Of a stretch of 55,242 bases of DNA, positions 46,683 through 55,242 are shown piece after piece. Positions within the stretch are counted from its first letter, which is position 1. Each line of letters opens with the position of its first letter. The position numbers and the translations under genes were made by a program. The DNA is from an uncultured Bacteroidales bacterium (GTDB lineage: Bacteria > Bacteroidota > Bacteroidia > Bacteroidales > UBA932), in assembly GCA_944326315.1 (NCBI GenBank), contig CALVDP010000009.1, positions 1 through 55,242 of the forward strand. The letters run 5' to 3'. Under the pieces are notes generated by a model that was not told the DNA's origin, made no database searches, and saw nothing but the letters and a program-made list of their open reading frames with translations.

Positions 46683-46704
46683 CCACGATTAATTTCAAAT
46701 CTTT

Positions 46705-47124
46705 ATGGTAGCATTTTATTTCCAGGATACTGATTTCAAGCTTAAGCACAAGACGCGAATCAAGAATTGGCTCAAGCTTGTCGCGGAAAGCGAGATATTC
46801 GTCCTTTCGGATATCTCTGTCATATTCTGTTCCGACAACTACATTCTGGATATCAACCAGAGATTCCTGGGACATGACTATTTTACGGATATCATTACTT
46901 TTGACTATACGGAAGGGGACAGGATTTCAGGCGACCTTTTCGTGAGTGTTGATTCCGTCAGGGAAAATGCTGCCGAATACGGGACTGAGTTCGAGGATGA
47001 ACTTCATCGTGTGATTGTACACGGTATTCTTCACCTTATAGGATATGATGACCATACTGACGAGGATGTAAAAGTCATGAGGTCCAAGGAGGATTATTAT
47101 CTTTCTCTTTTCGAGCTTGTGTAA
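46705..47124 (+). CDS. ybeY: Endoribonuclease YbeY
   Basis: 139 residues. The zinc-binding HGILHLIGYDDH motif near residue 100 is diagnostic, with FTDIITFDY upstream. It is a single-strand-specific RNase used in 16S rRNA maturation and ribosome quality control. It lies about 120 bases before mnmG on the same strand. Confidence 0.95.
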   Translation: MVAFYFQDTDFKLKHKTRIKNWLKLVAESEIFVLSDISVIFCSDNYILDINQRFLGHDYFTDIITFDYTEGDRISGDLFVSVDSVRENAAEYGTEFEDELHRVIVHGILHLIGYDDHTDEDVKVMRSKEDYYLSLFELV

Positions 47125-47242
47125 TATTTATATGGTCAGGATGGGATTATGACGACAGGGTTCCTCAAGGAATTCCTGGAGAGTGTCCGGCGGCTCCCCT
47201 GACGCAGAGTATGTTTATTCCGTCGGGCAGATGATAGGTTTT

Positions 47243-49351
47243 ATGCAGAACAATTATGATGTCATAGTCATTGGCGGCGGTCATGCCGGATGCGAGGCTG
47301 CAATGGCTGCTTCACGGATGGGATCTTCCGTACTCTTGATATCCATGGATATGAACAAGTTCGGGCAGATGTCATGCAATCCTGCCATAGGAGGAATCGC
47401 CAAGGGTCAGATCGTAAGGGAGATTGACGCACTTGGCGGCTATATGGGAATCGTCACTGATGCTTCAACACTCCAGTTCAGGATGCTCAACAGGTCAAAG
47501 GGACCTGCAATGTGGAGTCCTCGCGCGCAATGCGATAAAAACCAGTACAGCAAAATTTGGCGAAAATTACTTGAAACTAATTATAAATTAGATATTTATC
47601 AAGATATTGCAGTCGATTTTCTCTTCTCTGGATCAAAAATTCTGGGCTGTCGTACGAAGACTGGCGCAATATTCAATTCTCAGACAGTTATCCTGACTGC
47701 CGGAACCTTCCTTGACGGTAAGCTCTTTATCGGCCGTACAGAGTTCGAAGGAGGAAGGATAGGGGAGATGGCGTCATATGGACTGACATCAAGGCTTGTC
47801 GATATGGGACTTGTGACCGGGAGGATGAAGACAGGTACTCCTCCCAGGATCGATATTTCGTCAGTGGACACATCTCGTCTTCCGGAGCAGAAAGGGGATG
47901 ACAGGCCTGACAAGTTTTCTTATCTGCCGTTTTTGTCTACTGCGCAGAATGGCACTCCCCAGCTTCCTTGTTATGTAGTACATACCAATCAGGCTGTCCA
48001 TGATACTTTGCGTTCTGGGTTCAAGGATTCTCCTCTTTTCTCCGGTATGATCACAGGTATTGGTCCGAGGTATTGTCCAAGCATCGAGGACAAGATAAGG
48101 ACTTTTGCCGACAAGGATTCCCATCAGCTTTTTCTTGAGCCGGAGGGAAGAAACACATCTGAATATTATCTCCAGGGATTTTCTTCATCTCTTCCTCTCC
48201 AGGTCCAGCTTGATGCCTTGCACCAGATAGAGGGACTTGAGAATGCCAGGATTTTCAGGCCTGCCTATGCGGTCGAGTACGACTATTTTGATCCGACACA
48301 GCTGAAGCCGACACTTGAACTGAAGAATATTGAGAATCTTTTCCTGGCAGGACAGGTAAACGGGACTACCGGTTATGAGGAGGCTGCCGCTCAAGGACTG
48401 ATTGCCGGGATCAATGCACACCTCAAGTCTCATGAACAGGATCCTTTCATCCTTAAGCGGGACCAGGCTTATATTGGTGTGCTTATCGATGACCTTATTA
48501 CAAAGGGAGTGGACGAACCGTACAGAATGTTTACTTCGAGGGCTGAGTACAGGATACTTTTACGTCAGGATGATGCAGACATCAGACTTACTCCGCTCGG
48601 CTATTCCATAGGTCTTGCTGACAAATCGAGGTATGATTTTACAATGAGGAAATATGATACGGCGACTCATCTTCGAGAGTTTTTTGAAAACACTGCTGTC
48701 CGTCCCGATGACATTAACGGATACTTGACTTCTGCAGGTACGTCTGAAATCGATTCAAGAAAGAAATTCGCTGATCTGATTTCCAGACCTCAGGTATCAT
48801 TGAAGGATATTATGGATATAGTTCCACGTGGAACATTTGATAAATACTCTGTGAATTTATCGAAAGATATGTACCCTGATCTCTCCATGTTTGTAGGGGC
48901 AGGTGATTCTTATAAAGATCTTCTTTCTTCTGTGGAAAATTACATTCCATATATTAGAAAGGTAAAGTCTGACAGGGGAGCGCACGATTCATATACAGAT
49001 GCAATCTATGTTCTGAAGGATAATACGGATTATCCTGTTTCTTGCCTTGATTCAGATTTCATGGATCGGACCGTCAATGAAAATTATCGTGACGGTATTG
49101 TTGAGTCTGTAGAGATAGCCATAAAATATAAGGGATATATCGACAGAGAGAAAAAGCTAGCCGAGAAGATCATGAGACTTGAAAATCTTTCTATCCCGGA
49201 AAATTTTGATTTCGACAAGGTGCAGAGTCTGTCTATTGAATGTCGTCAGAAACTTAAGAAGTATGCTCCCAGGACTATTGCACAGGCTTCTCGTATATCA
49301 GGAGTTTCTCCTGCTGACATTTCTGTCCTTCTTGTATATTTTGGCAGGTAG
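47243..49351 (+). CDS. mnmG: tRNA uridine 5-carboxymethylaminomethyl modification enzyme MnmG with a lineage-specific insertion
   Basis: 702 residues against about 620-630 in most bacteria. N-terminal FAD site [20 protein letters not shown], then [58 protein letters not shown] and C-terminal [20 protein letters not shown] are canonical. With MnmE it modifies the wobble uridine of certain tRNAs. Residues about 527-615, between [13 protein letters not shown] and [15 protein letters not shown], are far longer than usual and contain a parS-like site. An A+T-rich patch lies at about 47535-47645. I start at the ATG at 47243; 47231 and 47183 add unconserved residues. Confidence 0.93.
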   Translation: MQNNYDVIVIGGGHAGCEAAMAASRMGSSVLLISMDMNKFGQMSCNPAIGGIAKGQIVREIDALGGYMGIVTDASTLQFRMLNRSKGPAMWSPRAQCDKNQYSKIWRKLLETNYKLDIYQDIAVDFLFSGSKILGCRTKTGAIFNSQTVILTAGTFLDGKLFIGRTEFEGGRIGEMASYGLTSRLVDMGLVTGRMKTGTPPRIDISSVDTSRLPEQKGDDRPDKFSYLPFLSTAQNGTPQLPCYVVHTNQAVHDTLRSGFKDSPLFSGMITGIGPRYCPSIEDKIRTFADKDSHQLFLEPEGRNTSEYYLQGFSSSLPLQVQLDALHQIEGLENARIFRPAYAVEYDYFDPTQLKPTLELKNIENLFLAGQVNGTTGYEEAAAQGLIAGINAHLKSHEQDPFILKRDQAYIGVLIDDLITKGVDEPYRMFTSRAEYRILLRQDDADIRLTPLGYSIGLADKSRYDFTMRKYDTATHLREFFENTAVRPDDINGYLTSAGTSEIDSRKKFADLISRPQVSLKDIMDIVPRGTFDKYSVNLSKDMYPDLSMFVGAGDSYKDLLSSVENYIPYIRKVKSDRGAHDSYTDAIYVLKDNTDYPVSCLDSDFMDRTVNENYRDGIVESVEIAIKYKGYIDREKKLAEKIMRLENLSIPENFDFDKVQSLSIECRQKLKKYAPRTIAQASRISGVSPADISVLLVYFGR
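48821..48834. other. parS-like site 1 (inside mnmG)
   Basis: GTTCCACGTGGAAC, a perfect 14-bp palindrome identical to the parS core known from Pseudomonas and one base per arm from the Bacillus core. It is read through as Val-Pro-Arg-Gly-Thr in the extra segment of MnmG. Confidence 0.75.
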
Positions 49352-49378
49352 TTTTTCGATCTGATGATTTTGTGTTAT

Positions 49379-49392
49379 GTTCCACGTGGAAC
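49379..49392. other. parS-like site 2 (mnmG-ruvA gap)
   Basis: A second perfect GTTCCACGTGGAAC, preceded by T, in the 42-bp gap between the convergent mnmG and ruvA genes. Confidence 0.8.
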
Positions 49393-49393
49393 T

Positions 49394-49981
49394 TTAAAGT
49401 TTTTTCAAGGCTTCCTTGATGAGGCTTTCCAGGCTGATGTCAGGGGAGTCTTTCAATATTGACAAGACAGTCTTCTGCACGGTAGCCTTAGGGAAGCCCA
49501 GCAATATAAGTGCGGTGACAGCTTCTTCCGTAATGGCATTGTCGGTTCTGTTGAATATACCGGAAGTGTCCGCGCCTCCTCCTTTCACAATCTTGTCTTT
49601 CAGTTCAAGAATAAGCCTTTGGGCACTTTTGACCCCTATACCTTTTATGGATTTGATCCTGGCGATATCTTCTGCTATTATTGCGTTGCGGATTTCGTCT
49701 GATGACAGGGATGATAGCATCATCCTGGCTGTAGCCGCTCCTATTCCGGATACTCCTATAAGAAGCCTGAATAGTTCTCTTTCGTCCTTGGTACTGAATC
49801 CGTAGAATAATTCTTCGTCTTCTCTCAGATAGTGGTGTATATAGACTGTGACTTCAGACTTTCCTTCAAATGAAGAGAATGTCTGCAGAGATATGAGTAT
49901 TTTGTACCCAATACCGTAGGTCTCTACGGTCATTTCGGACGGATTCAGTTCCGTGATTTTCCCTTTTACATAATCTATCAT
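49394..49981 (-). CDS. ruvA: Holliday junction DNA helicase subunit RuvA
   Basis: 195 residues, normal length. An OB-fold N terminus (MIDYVKGKITELNPSEMTVET), paired HhH motifs (LIGVSGIGAATARMML, IKSIKGIGVKSAQRLILELK) and a C-terminal UBA-like domain (AVTALILLGFPKATVQKTV). It binds junctions and loads RuvB. The ATG at 49981 is used; starting at 50020 adds 13 unconserved residues. Its stop lies one base from a parS-like site. Confidence 0.96.
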   Translation of the reverse strand: MIDYVKGKITELNPSEMTVETYGIGYKILISLQTFSSFEGKSEVTVYIHHYLREDEELFYGFSTKDERELFRLLIGVSGIGAATARMMLSSLSSDEIRNAIIAEDIARIKSIKGIGVKSAQRLILELKDKIVKGGGADTSGIFNRTDNAITEEAVTALILLGFPKATVQKTVLSILKDSPDISLESLIKEALKKL

Positions 49982-50047
49982 GTCTTCAACTGCAATTTGT
50001 GACTGGCACAAAAATAACAAATTCGGATAATTGATACTAAATTTTGT

Positions 50048-50055
50048 TAAATTTG
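50048..50055 (+). promoter_or_regulatory. -7 promoter element for the suf operon (TAAATTTG)
   Basis: An exact TAnnTTTG match, 60 bases before the sufS start; no clear -33 element. Confidence 0.45.
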
Positions 50056-50115
50056 CGCGCTCTGAAGGGTTAGTACCAATGGTGGTAAAGCTCTGATAAA
50101 AGTAAACTTTTCTAT

Positions 50116-51342
50116 ATGGATCTTGCAGATTTTAGAAAACAGTTTCCTGCCTTGGAACGGAAAGTATACGGAAAGAATCTCGTGTACTTCGACAATGCCG
50201 CTACCATACAGAGGCCTGCCTGCGTAATCGGTCTCTGGGACAGGCTGGCTGTTGATTCCAATGCCAATATCCACAGAGCCGTCCATAAGCTGGCAGACGA
50301 GGCTACTGAAGCCTACGAGCAGGCAAGATTGCGAGTGAAGGATTTCATAAATGCCGCTTCGCGGGAGGAGATAGTATTTACTTCCGGTGCTACTGCCTCA
50401 ATCAATCTTGTAGCTTATTCTTTCGGTGAAAAATTTGTCGGCCGAGGAGATGAAATAATAGTTTCGGCTGCCGAACACCATTCTGACATTGTTCCATGGC
50501 AGCTTCTATGCGAGCGGAAAGGGGCGGTGCTGAAAGTAATTCCGGTGGATGATTCTGGACATCTTGACTTGAACGCGTTGGAAAAGCTGTGTTCGCCACG
50601 GACAAGACTGGCTGCTGTGACCCATATATCCAATGTGCTTGGTCTTGTAAATCCTGTGGAGGAAATAACACGTATCTGTCATTCCAGGGGAGTGAAGGTG
50701 CTGATAGACGGTGCTCAGGGAATTGTTCATTCCAAAGTTGACGTCACGGCAATCGGATGCGATTTCTATGCTTTTTCAGGTCATAAGGTGTATGCTGTTC
50801 CAGGGACCGGAGTGCTGTACGGAAGAAAGGAATTGCTTGACATGATGCCGCCATTCATGAGTGGGGGAGAGATGGTCGGTACAGTAAGTTTTTCAGGTAC
50901 TACATTCGCACCACTGCCGTTGAAATTCGAAGCCGGGACGCAGAATTTTACAGGTGAGGCGACTTTGAGACCTGCGCTGGACCTGGCAGAGAAAATCAAT
51001 TCAGACAAGGAGCTTGCCGGGTACATTGATGGAGTGAGGGATTATCTTTATGATTCCCTGCTGTCTTTTCCAGGACTGAAGATGTTCGGTACGACGGACA
51101 ATTTGGAAGAAAAGATCCCTCTGTTCTCGTTCTGCATCGATGGAGTACATCATGAGGATCTTGCGTTGTTGCTTGACAAGATGGGGATTGCAGTCAGATC
51201 AGGTCAGATGTGTGCGGAACCGTTGATGGACAGGTTCGGAGTGACAGGTATGCTAAGGGTTTCTCTTGCCCCGTACAATACGATGGAAGAAGCGGAATAC
51301 TTCATGAAGAGCCTTGCCAGGGCTGTTTCAATGCTGAAGTAG
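50116..51342 (+). CDS. sufS: Cysteine desulfurase SufS
   Basis: 408 residues, a class V aminotransferase-fold PLP enzyme. YFDNAAT near residue 24, the AAEHHSDIVPWQ substrate loop, the Schiff-base lysine in FSGHKVYAVPGTGVLYG, and the persulfide cysteine in RSGQMCAEPLMDRFG mark the SufS (group II) branch. It supplies sulfur from cysteine for Fe-S cluster assembly. It is first in a likely operon with sufE, a SufT-like gene and folK. sufBCD is not in the window. Confidence 0.95.
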   Translation: MDLADFRKQFPALERKVYGKNLVYFDNAATIQRPACVIGLWDRLAVDSNANIHRAVHKLADEATEAYEQARLRVKDFINAASREEIVFTSGATASINLVAYSFGEKFVGRGDEIIVSAAEHHSDIVPWQLLCERKGAVLKVIPVDDSGHLDLNALEKLCSPRTRLAAVTHISNVLGLVNPVEEITRICHSRGVKVLIDGAQGIVHSKVDVTAIGCDFYAFSGHKVYAVPGTGVLYGRKELLDMMPPFMSGGEMVGTVSFSGTTFAPLPLKFEAGTQNFTGEATLRPALDLAEKINSDKELAGYIDGVRDYLYDSLLSFPGLKMFGTTDNLEEKIPLFSFCIDGVHHEDLALLLDKMGIAVRSGQMCAEPLMDRFGVTGMLRVSLAPYNTMEEAEYFMKSLARAVSMLK

Positions 51343-51441
51343 AGTTGTTTTGACTTGTCCGGTAGTGAGGTTTCTGCAGTAGAATGCGGATACGGATTTT
51401 TCTGGCGGACAATTTAGTTGAAAAGATGTAAATTAATTTTT

Positions 51442-51864
51442 ATGAATAACCAGAAATCATTGCAAGAAATTGAAAATGAAATAGTTGATGAATTTTCAAT
51501 GTTCGATGACTGGCTTGACAAGTATGAGTATCTTATCGAGCTTGGAAAGGCGTTGAAGGATTATCCGGAAGAGAAGAAGACTGATGACAGATTGGTAAAA
51601 GGTTGTCAGTCAAGGGTATGGATAGATTTTCAGATGAAAGACGGACGGATATTCTTCAATGCTGACAGTGATGCGATCATTACAAAGGGGATAATATCAT
51701 TGCTGATAAAGATTTATTCCGGCAGAACTCCGGAAGAGATATTGTCGTCGGACTTTTCTGTAGTGGAAAGGATTGGCCTTAAGGAAAATCTTTCGCCGAC
51801 GAGGGCTAACGGGCTTGTGTCAATGATTGCTATGATAAGGGAGATTGCCGCGGAAAACAGATAA
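51442..51864 (+). CDS. sufE: Sulfur acceptor protein SufE
   Basis: 140 residues. The acceptor cysteine is in RLVKGCQSRVW, and the family patterns FDDWLDKYEYLIELGK and SPTRANGLVSM are clear. SufE takes persulfide sulfur from SufS and passes it to the SufBCD scaffold. I start at the ATG at 51442 rather than an upstream TTG. Confidence 0.95.
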   Translation: MNNQKSLQEIENEIVDEFSMFDDWLDKYEYLIELGKALKDYPEEKKTDDRLVKGCQSRVWIDFQMKDGRIFFNADSDAIITKGIISLLIKIYSGRTPEEILSSDFSVVERIGLKENLSPTRANGLVSMIAMIREIAAENR

Positions 51865-51915
51865 TACGGTCTCCATCGTACTGTTTCGGGACGGTGGGTT
51901 TATACAGGAAAGAAT

Positions 51916-52269
51916 ATGTTCGGTTTCAGGAAGAAAAAGGTATCGGAAACGGAAAAGAAGGATAATATGGCACTTGAAAGGGATATAATCATGGCTTTGA
52001 GGCAGGTTTATGATCCTGAAATACCTGTCAATGTATATGACCTCGGGCTTATCTACGAGCTTAAGGTGGACGAGGACCATAATGTGTACATCCAGATGAC
52101 GCTCACCGCGCCGAATTGCCCTATGGCGGATTTTGTCGTGGATGCGGTGAAGGCGGCTGTCGAGGATGTTCCGGGAGTAGTCAGCGCGAAAGTTGATCTG
52201 GTGTTCGAGCCGGTATGGGACAAGAGCAGGATGTCCGAGGAAGCGTTGATAGAGCTTGGTCTGGACTGA
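51916..52269 (+). CDS. sufT: MIP18/DUF59 iron-sulphur assembly protein (SufT-like)
   Basis: 117 residues. DPEIPVNVYDLGLIYEL and MTLTAPNCPMADFVVD are the two signatures of the DUF59 family, with the conserved cysteine in the second. Such proteins help mature or deliver Fe-S clusters. A lysine-rich N-terminal leader precedes the domain. AGGAAAG lies a few bases before the ATG. Its stop overlaps the folK start. Confidence 0.9.
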   Translation: MFGFRKKKVSETEKKDNMALERDIIMALRQVYDPEIPVNVYDLGLIYELKVDEDHNVYIQMTLTAPNCPMADFVVDAVKAAVEDVPGVVSAKVDLVFEPVWDKSRMSEEALIELGLD

Positions 52270-52778
52270 TGGAGAAGGTTTCCGTATATTTTTCTTTAGG
52301 GACGAATATCGGGGACAGGCGTGCCAATATGCTTTGTGCCTTGAAAGCCCTTGACATGAAATTTGGGTGCGGATATGACGCCTTGTCGGATTTTATCGAG
52401 ACGGAGCCGTGGGGCTTTGAATCCGAAGACAGGTTTCTGAATGCTGCGGTCCGTTATGTCCTGTCTGTTCCACGGGGAACATCAAGGTCCCGGTTTGCAC
52501 ATGGTATTCTTGATGTCTGCAAGGGGATTGAAAGGTCAATGGGAAGGAACGGTGTTCCGGAATATGATGAGGGAGGCAGGAGGATATACCGTTCGAGGAT
52601 AATAGATATCGATATCCTCATGATAGATGACTGGCGTATAGATGAATCTGATCTGAAAATCCCTCACCCATTGATGCAGGAGAGGGATTTCGTCATGATA
52701 CCGCTTCGGCAGATTTTGTCCGGGTCAGAACTGTACAGGAATGGTACGTTCGACTTTACCGTTTTCCATCAGGAATGA
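52269..52778 (+). CDS. folK: 6-hydroxymethyl-7,8-dihydropterin pyrophosphokinase
   Basis: 169 residues. HPPK signatures: YFSLGTNIGDRRANM at the N terminus, DRFLNAAV, then RSRIIDIDILMIDD and PHPLMQERDFVMIPL. It pyrophosphorylates the pterin in folate synthesis. The start ATG shares bases with the preceding TGA, a coupled arrangement. The last 54 bases are antisense to the end of the gene on the other strand. A one-mismatch parS-like site lies inside. Confidence 0.93.
   Translation: MEKVSVYFSLGTNIGDRRANMLCALKALDMKFGCGYDALSDFIETEPWGFESEDRFLNAAVRYVLSVPRGTSRSRFAHGILDVCKGIERSMGRNGVPEYDEGGRRIYRSRIIDIDILMIDDWRIDESDLKIPHPLMQERDFVMIPLRQILSGSELYRNGTFDFTVFHQE
52467..52480. other. parS-like site 3 (inside folK, one mismatch)
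   Basis: GTTCCACGGGGAAC flanked by T and A: one base off the palindrome found twice at 48.8-49.4 kb. Confidence 0.5.
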
Positions 52779-53108
52779 AACCGTGATATTGTGGCTTTTT
52801 ATTTCGGGTATTTCCGAGAACTTGAGATAAATTGTCCTGTCAAGCAGAATCAGGTCTTCTTTTCCCATTTCATCAAGAAATCCGTACACGGGATGATTGT
52901 GTATCTCATCATACCATATATATTTGTGATTGTCAACCATTTCCTGAGGCCATTCAGCAGCTTCGTCCTTGTATCCGCTCGCTATGAACTTGTATGGAGA
53001 TGTGGCGCATATCCTGATTTTTGAATCAATAGGCTGTCCGGCCGGAATATCATTGAAATCTGCATCGCTTACAGCCGATATTCCTATGAAGTCATTGGTC
53101 ACAGACAC
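52725..53108 (-). CDS. Hypothetical protein, probably 5'-truncated
   Basis: 127 residues from a GTG; the frame stays open upstream to a TGA at about 53166-53168 without an ATG. No signal peptide is visible, yet the content (NDIPAGQPIDSKIRI, YIWYDEIHNHPVYGF, LDRTIYLKFSEIPEI) looks like the C-terminal half of a Bacteroidota lipoprotein of the DUF5034 kind; that family name is tentative. The upstream extension overlaps the last codons of the barrel gene in another frame. A deletion joining the two genes, or a frameshift, would explain the missing N terminus. Confidence 0.5.
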   Translation of the reverse strand: MSVTNDFIGISAVSDADFNDIPAGQPIDSKIRICATSPYKFIASGYKDEAAEWPQEMVDNHKYIWYDEIHNHPVYGFLDEMGKEDLILLDRTIYLKFSEIPEIKSHNITVSFLMENGKVERTIPVQF

Positions 53109-53136
53109 ATAGCTGGATTGCAGAACGGGACTATTG

Positions 53137-55242
53137 TCAAAGATTATAATTCTTTTCCATGGTTTTCATTCTGTTCTTTTCCTTGAAATTCCATTTTCCG
53201 AAATTATAAGAGAGTCCGACAAGGATGCACCGTCCTATATTGTTGCGGTAGGTATCCTCGACATATTCTGCCGAAGCGACATGAGAGAAAGCCCTGTAGC
53301 TTCCGAGGATGTCATGCGCGGTAAGGCTTATGGTGAACGAGCCTATGGACTTGGCAAGTCTCAGGTTAAGAAGCCAGTCCGGTCTGTTGTAGCCGCTGCT
53401 GAAGCCGCTGTACCCGTTGAACTCGAAGCGGCCTCCGACCTCCCAGCCGCTGTTGTTCCACCACAAGGCTTCCGCGTATGCACCGTACCGCCAGGTGTTC
53501 ACCTTGGCTTCCGGTGATGCGGAATACCATGTGCGCCTGTTTGTCATTGTCGCTCCTCCCGTTAAGGACCATGCCTTCAGCTCGTATTTGAGATCGGCGT
53601 CCACCGTCCAGTCAAGGTTTTGAGTGCGGTTTTCGATGAAGCCGCTTCTTCCGCTGTAGAACTCGCTTCCGTTGCTGTCCCCGTACAGCCTGGCTATCAT
53701 ATCTGCATAGTCGAACGTCTCCTTGTCAAGACCTTCGAGAGGTCCGTTGGAAACGTACATCGTCCCTGCACTGAAGAAAGCCTTCGGCGTGACCGTCAGG
53801 TTGAGGCTCTTTTTCTTGTTTAGTGGATTGGTATATGTCACGTTCAAATTTGCGTTGTAGCGGGGACGTCTGGCGTTGACAGGGATGGAGTACCGCACTG
53901 CCGAGGCGTCATACCAGCTCGCACGGGTAACCTCGTTCATGTCTACGGAGCCGATGAGCCTTATATTCACATAATGTCGGCTATTTCTCCGCATCCCATG
54001 GCTTACTGACAGACTGATATCCTGATGATAGCCCGGCTTCAGATAGATATTGCCCGTCGATACATCAGTCGGGTTGGACACGTCAAGCAGTGTGCTGACA
54101 GCGTCACCTTGGGGAACAGCCACACTCCTGCCTCGTGTATATAAAGTATAGTTCCATGTTCTATTCAAGTAACTTATCGAGAAATCAGGGCCGGCGTTTA
54201 TCTGCCAGAGGGAGTTGCTGTTCTCCTCCGTCCCGTATGCCCTTGAATAATGAGCGGTATTGTCCTCGTAGATGCCGATACCCAAATTGGTTATGAAGGC
54301 CCTCTGTTTACTTAGTTTGATTCTGTATCCTGCACCAACGCTCTGCCTGAGGCTTATGCTCCTGTCCGTAGCATATCTGGAATACCAGTCATTCCGGCTG
54401 CGGTCTGCCGCGTTTTCCGCATCCCTGTTATCCTTGGAGGTAGCAAAATCCACAGATACGTCAGCAGACAAATTCCAGTTCCGGGACAGATTGGCAGAAT
54501 AGTCCGCATAGGCGTTGAATTTCAGTCCGTCGTCCTTGTCGGTATAGAAAAGGCCGCGTTCCTCCGCCGATGACAGGTATCTTGTGACAGAGCTTTCCTC
54601 GCTGTTCCCCCTTGTCCCGTCATAGCCGATATTCCCTCCGAATGAAATCAGATGCTTCATGTCATTGTCTACATAATACCTCCCCCTCATATTGACCGTA
54701 GCATTGAAATCATTGGCATTTCCTGTCGTTCGGGATTCGCTCCCGTTCAGTTCCTCTCCTGCTGAATTGCTTGTCGATGACGTGCTTTCATTGGCTGTTT
54801 TCTTGTTGTTGTAGAGAAAGTTTGCCTTTATTTCAACGCCTTCAGTAACGTGTGATGCGAACATTTGCGGTCCTATCTCAAATCCCGCCTTGGCCGTATG
54901 GCCGATGCTGGCGTTAGTCTGGCTGCGGTCAGTCTCCATCCGCTCTCCTGAACTCAGAAATGACGTCCTGTGCGATACTGACCGGTTGTTGTCGTTCCGG
55001 AAGTCGTAGGATGCGGATGCGTCCGTGTCGAAGCCGGATATCCTCGACGTATTGTAGTTCACCCCTGCGGAAGCGATGTCGGACAGCCCGGACGATGTCC
55101 CCGACAGCTTGTTGACATTGACGTTGTTCCCTCCGCCGAGAAGGGTGAAACTGTCCTTGTCGCCATAGAACTGCGCATAGACCTTGGCGTTGTAGAGTCC
55201 CTGTGTCCCGTCCCCGAACATGTCAGATGACTTCTCCCGTAC
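53137..55242 (-). CDS. Outer-membrane beta-barrel family protein (5' end outside the window)
   Basis: At least 701 residues, open to the window edge, so N-terminally incomplete. The visible part is almost entirely alternating amphipathic strands (DRSISLRQSVGAGYRIKLSK, NLNVTYTNPLNKKKSLNLTV) and ends with the aromatic strand ILVGLSYNFGKWNF followed by a basic tail. It resembles the OMP_b-brl_3 type of TonB-receptor-like barrel that usually carries an N-terminal carboxypeptidase-regulatory-like domain. Function unknown. Confidence 0.75.
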   Translation of the reverse strand, partial: VREKSSDMFGDGTQGLYNAKVYAQFYGDKDSFTLLGGGNNVNVNKLSGTSSGLSDIASAGVNYNTSRISGFDTDASASYDFRNDNNRSVSHRTSFLSSGERMETDRSQTNASIGHTAKAGFEIGPQMFASHVTEGVEIKANFLYNNKKTANESTSSTSNSAGEELNGSESRTTGNANDFNATVNMRGRYYVDNDMKHLISFGGNIGYDGTRGNSEESSVTRYLSSAEERGLFYTDKDDGLKFNAYADYSANLSRNWNLSADVSVDFATSKDNRDAENAADRSRNDWYSRYATDRSISLRQSVGAGYRIKLSKQRAFITNLGIGIYEDNTAHYSRAYGTEENSNSLWQINAGPDFSISYLNRTWNYTLYTRGRSVAVPQGDAVSTLLDVSNPTDVSTGNIYLKPGYHQDISLSVSHGMRRNSRHYVNIRLIGSVDMNEVTRASWYDASAVRYSIPVNARRPRYNANLNVTYTNPLNKKKSLNLTVTPKAFFSAGTMYVSNGPLEGLDKETFDYADMIARLYGDSNGSEFYSGRSGFIENRTQNLDWTVDADLKYELKAWSLTGGATMTNRRTWYSASPEAKVNTWRYGAYAEALWWNNSGWEVGGRFEFNGYSGFSSGYNRPDWLLNLRLAKSIGSFTISLTAHDILGSYRAFSHVASAEYVEDTYRNNIGRCILVGLSYNFGKWNFKEKNRMKTMEKNYNL

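Overview
The window is chromosomal DNA from a member of the Bacteroidales (phylum Bacteroidota); the genus cannot be named from sequence alone. The evidence is a SusC/SusD pair, many lipoproteins, TonB-dependent and carboxypeptidase-regulatory-like barrels, a type III pantothenate kinase, and Bacteroidota-type promoters (TTTG, a 19-21 nt spacer, TAnnTTTG) with few Shine-Dalgarno sites.

Layout. 1-394: the end of a repeat element and a structured leader, then a MATE exporter. 1.9-8.0 kb: two tandem large surface proteins (peptidase-MA-like domain, propeller-like middle, barrel-like end); the first keeps its zinc-binding residues and the second has lost all of them. 8.1-12.5 kb: a CpXC protein, galK downstream of a 75-bp repeat that carries promoters, a secreted endonuclease/phosphatase-fold protein, and ychF. 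12.5-28.9 kb: one polysaccharide utilisation locus (PUL) on the minus strand. It encodes a PBP-TM-AraC regulator, an LRR lipoprotein, SusC, SusD, two GH172 (DUF2961) enzymes, a GH32 enzyme, an MFS sugar porter and a fructokinase. Together these read as capture, cleavage, import and phosphorylation of a fructose-containing glycan or difructose anhydride. 29.0-38.4 kb: an envelope and housekeeping block (PpiD-like foldase, LptC, TPR protein, outer-membrane protein, coaX, mfd).

At about 38.5-38.8 kb the plus strand changes from C-rich to G-rich in both gene orientations, and the dominant gene direction flips. The mfd-ruvB gap is 83% A+T over 100 bases and has near-consensus DnaA boxes. Three ParB/parS-like palindromes lie at 48.8, 49.4 and 52.5 kb. 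Together these suggest a chromosomal replication origin.

38.8-55.2 kb: ruvB, an Ntn-type amidohydrolase, frdAB without a membrane-anchor gene, a short mobile element inside a broken membrane-protein gene, hflX, tonB, ybeY, a lengthened mnmG, ruvA, a sufS-sufE-sufT-folK operon, a possibly 5'-truncated hypothetical gene, and an outer-membrane barrel gene that runs off the window.

The 235-bp element at 44,140-44,374 has 21-bp inverted ends (2 mismatches) and a 3-bp target duplication. Removing it with one target copy restores the reading frame of the interrupted gene. The first 77 bases of the window carry the terminus of a relative.
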